The position numbers and the translations under genes were made by a program. From contig NC_073696.1 in assembly GCF_029784165.1 (NCBI RefSeq), positions 191,378,498 to 191,442,497 of the forward strand: a stretch of DNA of 64,000 nt. The letters run 5' to 3'. Source of the stretch: Wyeomyia smithii (taxonomy: Eukaryota > Arthropoda > Insecta > Diptera > Culicidae). This document shows, in pieces, positions 58,801 through 64,000 of this stretch (the stretch's first letter is position 1; each line of letters opens with the position of its first letter). The notes below the pieces were generated by a model, which was not told where the DNA came from, did no database searches, and was given only the letters and a program-made list of their open reading frames with translations.

Positions 58801-61800
58801 TAATTCATCTAGAATAAACTTCAATGTTTGATTTAGTTAACGACAAAAACCATGTTTATCGCACATTTCAGAGAAAAAATAGCAGTTTAGTTCTCAAAAA
58901 ACATTTGATTTCACATTTGTTGCTTTCTAAAAGGTTCTTTTTCTCTCCAATTCGACGTTTTTAAGACACTATTGATTACGAAATTTTCTCAGTTTTCCAA
59001 CGGAACCAACAGAATTGAGCTAGCAATCACACTTCTTGTGCTAGACTTCGTTAAAGGCAAACACAACCAAAAACTGAAAAAGTGAATAACTCTGCAGTAG
59101 TTAAATTTTGGCCATATACGTAGAAGGATCTTTTTTATCAAATAGGGTCTTCTATCATCTCTTAAGAGATTTTAAGTGAGCTTCCTAACACCCTGTATAA
59201 TATAAAAGAGATAAGTTAAAAATTCAATCGAACGAAATTGTATTTTTTTAATTTAATGTTTCGACGATGGTTGAAACAAAATTCGGCAGTTTTTAAGAGC
59301 TTAGGGTTAAGGAATAAAATATTACTTAGGTCACACTTGATGGCATGGTAAACAATATGCCATATAAGAAATGAATATTTCAATTAGAAATTACGCGAGT
59401 CTGGTCCAAAATTGTTCTACACGTCTTTCGACATCTTAATGAAGAACGTCTACTTGAACGCAATTAAATGTGGATACGTTCGCATTCAATTGTAACCCAG
59501 TTCAGGAAGGCATCCCATCTATTTTATTGCAACGATTGTTCAACTTAGAGCCATCCAAACAGAGTTGGTTATAATAACCTAGTGCAAAAGGCTGCCGCTA
59601 CTATACTGGACCAGTAACGTTTCCATCACATCATCCTTACATAGTGTGTTGTTACAATTGAGTATTATCAACACTTCCGGAAGGCGCTTATTTTCGATGA
59701 CTCTTGGTACAAACAGCGACATATATTTGTAATCATTGCTACTGTGACGAATGGAGTGTGAAACATAATAGGGGTATTCATGTAAACAACTACCTAGCCG
59801 TAAAAATGTTCAACTCCATTGACGTGTAATAGAAGTTACGGTTGGGTATTTGTGCACGAGCGCTACGTGAATACCCCTAATGTATTTATGTGCGTCATAA
59901 ACTTGTGTAACACGTGTTTTATGTCTGAGTAAAACCACAGAAAGCGCCGGCTCTAAGCTTTATTTTGGATAGTACACATTGTTCAAATCACGATATTATA
60001 ATCAAAAATTATCAGTTTCGCTTTCCCAACCCATGGACATTTTAGAGAAATTTTTTAGTTAATTAAACCACTGGGCACTGACACAATCGACAGACATTGT
60101 CTCAATAAGAGCAAATTTGTGCATGTATATATAAGTATGTAAGTGGGTTAAGCAAAACGATTAAGTAAGTCGAACAAACGCTGGGGTTTCTAGTTCATGT
60201 TCAGATCAAATAATAATAAATTAAATTTTATGCCAAAATCTTTAGTTACATTAAAGTTTGCCTGATTCATTGGAATTTTCTTAACTATTATTAAAATTAA
60301 AATTAATAACTACTTTCTACAAAAATCATCCTCGACTGCTACGATAAGCTCTGTTAATAGTCAATAAGTTAACAATCAACCCCTAAATGCGCAATGTTGT
60401 TTCAAAACAACACTACAAAAAACGTTTTAAAATATACGTATTTCAGTATTTTTTAAGATATATAATTCATTAGAACAGATCTCTAGACTCTAACGAAGAA
60501 AACTTAACAGCTGGAAGTACTGTATTTGAATGTTTTGTTTTTATTTTTGCTGTCAAAATCTCGGACACGAAAAAAAAAACATCAAACAAATCTTAACAAT
60601 TCCGATTTATGGTTGGTAGCACAAAATAATAAGTTGATAATTTATCATAGAATATTCAAGTTACATACAAACTAGAAATGGTTTGAAAACCCGAAACCCG
60701 ACCCGTACCCGATTTTTTTTAGGTTGAAACCCGAACCCGATACTTTTTTTTTCGATCAAACCCGAACCCGAAAGTTTTATTTTTGTGAAACCCGAACCCG
60801 ACCCCCATCACCCTTCGCTTAAAAATCAAATGAAATGAACCTGATACTAAAAATTTCAATTGATTGATAAATTTTTATATGTTTTTTTTTTTGCCAGAAA
60901 AAGCAATGTGTTTTTTGTCAGAAAAACAAATCCTACAAAGTTGATACGATGCGACTTTTGAGTACTGTTTTACAAATATTAAACAAAATGATTATGATAA
61001 TTTAAAAAAAAAAATAAACCACCTCCTGTGTAAGTACATGAATATAATGCAGCATAGAAAGCAGTATTGTAAAAAAAACACTTTCTCGTCTGGGCAAAAT
61101 AATATAAGTGAAACTGTGAAAAATTCGTCTCATGTTACCAAAATTTCATAGAAATCCTTTGATATTTTATAGCGGAAAAAAATTAACAAGCGACATTTGT
61201 TAATTTCAAGGGCGAAAAAACAAGCGCCATTCGCATATTCTGCTGACCTGCTTCAAGATATTCTAGTCCGATCACAACACGGTGGTTTTCGTAGCGAAGG
61301 ACATCAATGAGCGTCTTCCACTAGTTCAATCCCATGTTCCAAGTTCAATGCTCAATCTACTTCCGCGGTAGACAGGTTCTTACCCTTAAAATTGCACCAT
61401 TGCATATACCTAAGTGAATTGGAGCCATGCGCCTTTCACTTTTTGTTGTTTTTTTCACATTGAGTGGGTCATGGCGACAGTTTTATTCACTGCTGCTGTG
61501 ATAAGCACGGCGATGACTTCGCTTCAGATGCCGCACGGGAAGCTCTTCGACAGAAATATCAATTTATAATCGAACTTTCACCATTTCGATTCAACTTTCT
61601 GTGTTGTTTTTAAATGGCCCGGATATATTTTAAAAGCTATCGTCTCGTCTGTGAAATTTTAAATACATTGGACAGATTTTATTAAATTAATTGATCGTGG
61701 ATATTTCTGAAAGAATTCTTTCAGTGTAACGCCTGATGCTCATTGTAGAAACACCAGACACAGCATACATTTAGAGCAGGAAGCAAAAGAACAATCGATT

Positions 61801-63451
61801 GGTGCCTTTTAAAAACAGAACCCGTTCGCATGCCACAACCTTGCTTGGGGCATTGAACTTGAACCCAGCATGCAAGCTTACTGGACGACACAGAGCTTCA
61901 TCAAATATAGGCTAGATCCTTATTGGGTGGAGGTATCTGTTCGTTGTATCGAAACCCTTTTCATAACTGTTTGTAGCGTTTGATTGAGATTTTTTTTCGA
62001 CCAAGAAACAAATTTCTCATACTTCTCTAAAAATAGACCACTAAAACGCTAGTAAGTGGGGCGTTGCCGTGTCTGAAACAAACGCAAAATTTCAGCGTTA
62101 TTATGTATGCAGCTCCCAAATTAGATTTTCTGTAACCACTATGACCTATATCAACAGAGAATATTATTGCGCGTGGAATTAGATTGGGACAAAAAGTAAG
62201 GTACATCAACTGTTTCCTAGCTCAGGTTAAAAACGAACAATGTGTGCATAGGACCTGCATTGTTTTTGGATAGAAAAAAAACTAACATTCTTAAATTCGC
62301 ACAATTAATTTTCCACATCATTCGAAGAATTTCTTCACCAAGGTTTTAAAGCGATTGAAGTACACTGCAGTTTATGAGTAGTTCAGAATATGAGATAACC
62401 TAGATTCGAAATAAACAGTAAAAGTTTCTGAGATATGAGCACTATTTCTAAAGCGACTCCGCCGCTTTGGCAGACATGAGTTTGTTTTTATCAGCCAGCA
62501 TAAATGAATGAATCATGCTTAGATGTCTAGAAGTCTACCAGTTGTGGAGATTGTTTCGGCGGGGGTGTTAGACAGCACACTACACTGCATTGCATGTTGC
62601 CTCCACTATACGACGAATGAATGAATGAACAAATTCAACCCGAGTGGGGAAAACGCGTGACGTGGTCCGAGACACATTTTTTGTCTTCAAAGTTCGTTTC
62701 GATTGCGTTTAAATCTGCAATGATTATTCATGTACGATGGGTAGACATATCTAAATAAACGTGGTGCGAATCTTTTTCGGGATGATATGAAGCCAGGGTA
62801 TCAATCGAGACGTCTTAGTAAAAAAAATAAGAAACAGGCAATCAAAGAGCCAGTGCAAAGTAAACATAATGTTTCTTTTTGTTGCATTTTCACAGAAATC
62901 AACACTGCCCTTGGTATAAAATGCTTCCGGTGTACAGTAGCACCACCAAATCGGTACGCCAATAACACAAAAACTCAGCTGTGTTCCAGATTCGATCACT
63001 CCAACTACTACACAGTTGATTGTCCTTGGTCAACGATGTGCGTGAAGAGGGTCTTTAAGCTCCAGCTGCTTAAAGCAGAACAGGAAACTGTGAGCCGTGA
63101 CTGTGCTCAACAGAAAAATACTGAGCAGGTTTGTAAAAATAACCCAACCCAAACTCATATTTTCGGTTAGTGAGGCCATAAAAAAATAAGCTGAGTTTTA
63201 CAGACATGAGTATTGAGATTTGGTTTTCCGGATTTCAGATCTACAAAAACGGCAACTGGACCAAGGAACATCACATAGAGGAACCTTATCAGGAAGGATG
63301 TCAAACGATAGACGATTCCACGTATTGCTTTTGTCGGGGTTCCCTGTGTAACTCGGCCACGAAAGTCGAAAAGAACAGCTACCACACGGATGCTATGGCT
63401 GTTATTTTCGTATTTAACGTGATGAAATATATACGTAATATCGACTATTGA
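49827..63451 (+). CDS. Ly6/uPAR (three-finger) domain protein, secreted or surface-anchored
   Basis: Three exons, 49827-49878, 62896-63128 and 63239-63451, give 165 residues. Exon 1 is a signal peptide (MEKQTVVLTTALLLLVI) ending in phase 1; exon 2 begins in the matching phase (G|AA, reading E-INTALGIKCFRC). Introns are 13,017 and 110 nt, both GT-AG. The mature part has ten cysteines in Ly6 order: KCFRC, LCSRF, DCPW, MCVK, DCAQQ, GCQT, YCFC, and the diagnostic final LCN. The C-terminal tail after LCNS is about 30 residues with a short hydrophobic patch (AMAVIFVFNVM), weak for a GPI signal. Insect Ly6 proteins act in septate junctions, channel trafficking and neuronal excitability; which subgroup this is I cannot say. 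The link of exon 1 to exon 2 across 13 kb is inferred from phase, signal peptide and absence of another start. AATAAA at about 63578. Confidence 0.75.
50497..50667. mobile_element. MITE (171 bp) with TTAACCCTCTAGTGCCC ends
   Basis: TTAACCCTCTAGTGCCCA at the left and GGGCACTAGAGGGTTGAA at the right are near-perfect inverted ends. The TTAA-like border suggests a piggyBac-type target. Non-coding. Confidence 0.75.
50935..51540. repeat. Three diverged copies of an AT-rich repeat
   Basis: The phrase around ACCAAAATTCACAAGAATCA, then TTTTTTTCGGTTTGAGCTTC, occurs forward at about 51170-51250 and 51465-51530, and in reverse complement at about 50985-51060. Nearby TCGCCGAGTTCGTCGCTT (51090-51107) and GCCGGGTTCGTCGCTTCTA (51400-51418) are also duplicated. 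Confidence 0.65.
51743..53199 (-). pseudogene. Tc1/mariner transposase, catalytic and C-terminal pieces
   Basis: Minus strand. From 53199 downwards: IGINRETVRLIVKKDLGFKA (second helix-turn-helix), FTDEKLF (first catalytic Asp), VVWGGICTNGMTPLV, QQDSAPTYNAR (second Asp), and SPDLNPMEYNVWSILE (third catalytic region), spread over shifted frames with several stops. After the LINE insertion it ends in LKREWDNLTSKELRPIAHNF and a stop at 51743. Long dead. The missing N-terminus is at 56555-56817. Confidence 0.85.
51897..52580 (+). mobile_element. LINE 3' fragment with RNase H end, inserted in the mariner
   Basis: A 684-bp piece flanked by the 13-bp TSD ATGGTGACGTTTT (51884-51896 and 52581-52593). 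It encodes the end of a LINE polyprotein: VDLYWVPGHCGIDGIERADE (RNase H C-terminal motif), LITAHCPSRYHL, and a CRVCGMEKEDSEHLLCRCPA cysteine motif. The frame is open from about 51933 to the stop at 52527. LINEs with an RNase H domain belong to the I/R1/LOA-like groups, so this differs from the Jockey-like LINE at 29 kb. Confidence 0.87.
53200..56554. mobile_element. 3.4-kb inverted-repeat element inserted in the mariner
   Basis: Begins CCCAAGTAACAATT (53200) and ends with its exact complement AATTGTTACTTGGG (56554). On removal the flanks join as RKIAN-EIGINRET in the mariner transposase frame, proving an insertion. The target duplication is at most 2-3 bp (AT on each side). No transposase could be read inside; it contains the 210-bp palindrome at 54716-54925. 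Superfamily unknown. Confidence 0.75.
54716..54925. repeat. 210-bp near-perfect palindrome
   Basis: Arms of about 98 bp. The left runs from AACCTTTTTGCTCGAGAAAA through CAAAGTGTGTAGCAATTTTC to AATAGTACAGCT; the right is its complement ending CTCGAGCAAAAAGGTT. The loop is about 10 bases (near 54816-54825). Only a few mismatches are visible. Transcribed, it would make a long hairpin RNA. Confidence 0.9.
56555..56817 (-). pseudogene. Mariner transposase N-terminal piece
   Basis: Minus strand. Reads ITRELGIDCSLVSRAIKRFR, then DRPGRGRKRTVNTSANRK: a helix-turn-helix followed by the GRGRK motif that links the two DNA-binding subdomains of Tc1-type transposases. A frameshift follows near 56600, then RNSRVYMRKIAN up to the insert boundary. 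The first ATG in frame is that of MSSNRLAI, near 56781; upstream lies the TIR. Confidence 0.8.
57977..58750. mobile_element. hAT-like non-autonomous element
   Basis: Left end CAGCGTTTCTCAACC and right end complementary to CAGCGGTTCTCAACC, the CAG-GGTTCTCAACC type of hAT terminus. The 8-bp flanks (AGGTAATT and ATCTAGTT) agree only in part, so the TSD has decayed. A pogo-like MITE is nested at 58170-58643. Confidence 0.75.
58170..58643. mobile_element. Pogo/Tigger-like MITE (474 bp)
   Basis: CAGTTAAACCTGTTTTGTGA at the left and the complement of CAGTCAAACCTGTTTTATTTGTGA at the right, both with outer TA. The GGGACCGCACAAAAT/GGACCGCATAAAAAA phrase occurs twice inside. Confidence 0.8.
60670..60805. 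repeat. Interrupted AACCCGAACCCGA array
   Basis: Four clusters of AACCCGAACCCGA-like hexamers separated by T-rich spacers of 15-25 bases (GATTTTTTTTAGG, CTTTTTTTTTCG, GTTTTATTTTTG). Spacing is regular, about 35-40 bp. Dipterans do not use short telomere repeats, so this is not a telomere; it is probably the end of a mobile element. Confidence 0.7.
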
Positions 63452-64000
63452 CGCAATAGGAGCCTTAAAGGCAAAAGTTATAATAAGCCATTAGCTTTTA
63501 GTTTAGTTAGCTGTTTTGGAATTTATTTACCTTCATTAATAATTAGTTGATAGGCCAAAAACATATTCAGAAAAAAAAATAAACGCTTATTTCTTATGCA
63601 TTCGTTGCAAAAGAAGACAGGTTTTTCCATGCTCTAGGGTATAAAGTGTTAAATTATATTGAATTACGGTGGCCTCTCTCGTTCCTGCCGTTAAGTTATT
63701 GTTATTAGATTTTGCTAATGTATTTCGTCTTATATGTTGTGATATTTGACTGTAGAATTATTATACAAAATGTTTACAATGTTTATAATAATTATCCGAA
63801 AGCCTGATGAATATTTCTGCAATAAATATATTAAACAAAAGCTCAGGAATCGATCGGAACATTTATATCCATACGCATGTATGAGTAACATAACTGTTCA
63901 GTTAATTAATCAAGTACAAAAATAATTCTTAAAGGCTTTTGCAAAGCTTGAAATAAAAAAAATTTCGAACTCGAATGGATCGAAATACTACGTTTGTTGA
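63452..64000 (+). other. 3' UTR and downstream region of the Ly6 gene
   Basis: AATAAA at about 63578 and another at about 63821 are candidate poly(A) signals. No other gene or element seen up to the window end. Confidence 0.45.

Larger units (their letters stand above)
49879..62895 (+). other. 13-kb first intron of the Ly6 gene
   Basis: Donor GTAATTATT after 49878 and acceptor TTTTCACAG before 62896. Recognised contents: a TTAA-type MITE (50497-50667), a repeated block (50935-51540), a Tc1/mariner element with two inserts (51627-56942), a hAT-like MITE with a nested pogo-like MITE (57977-58750) and an AACCCG array (60670-60800). Stretches 49900-50490, 56950-57970, 58760-60660 and 60810-62890 show nothing I can name. 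Confidence 0.6.

Noticed and set aside
60670..60805. AACCCG array considered as interstitial telomere repeat
   Set aside because: Dipterans lack short telomerase repeats, and the clusters are broken by T-rich spacers.
1..64000. tRNA, rRNA, CRISPR or bacterial-type operon features
   Set aside because: None seen; the window is eukaryotic with spliced genes and no recognisable structural RNA gene.

Overview
The window is almost certainly nuclear DNA of a mosquito (Culicidae), probably a culicine. Protein-coding genes are conserved metazoan or dipteran single-copy genes with very short phase-preserving introns (56-65 nt is typical). Between them lies AT-rich DNA packed with decayed transposons, including repeats and LINE families of the kind common in Aedes and Culex. 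Species cannot be fixed from sequence alone.

Layout. 0.9-4.6 kb (+): TRAPPC10, a TRAPP II subunit, with all four coding exons. 5.7-6.2 kb (+): a small ninjurin-like membrane protein. 6.35-8.6 kb (-): a kinesin-14 of the Ncd type. 9.0-14 kb: a four-deep nest of transposons. 16.05-16.54 kb (+): Mediator subunit MED21. 17.8-23.7 kb (-): the histone H3K4 methyltransferase Set1, about 1890 residues, with a probable non-coding 5' exon near 24.34 kb. 25-39 kb: repeats, including an almost complete Jockey-like LINE (29.1-33.5 kb), a Tc1/mariner/pogo-type element holding a fold-back with hammerhead-like cores, and a decayed C2H2-finger gene. 39.4-39.7 kb (+): UQCRH, the complex III hinge subunit. 40.5-43.5 kb (-): the C-terminal 889 residues of the Rab5 effector ANKFY1/Rabankyrin-5 (ankyrin repeats plus FYVE); its N-terminal BTB exons were not found. 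49.8-63.5 kb (+): a three-exon Ly6/uPAR-domain gene whose 13-kb first intron is full of transposons, notably a mariner carrying two later insertions.

The host genes do not form an operon or pathway; they are neighbours of unrelated housekeeping function (vesicle traffic, mitosis, transcription, chromatin, respiration, endocytosis, surface signalling). The main structure not explained by genes is the layered transposon record: several insertions can be dated relative to each other because target-site duplications (TSDs) and host reading frames are restored when the inner element is mentally removed.
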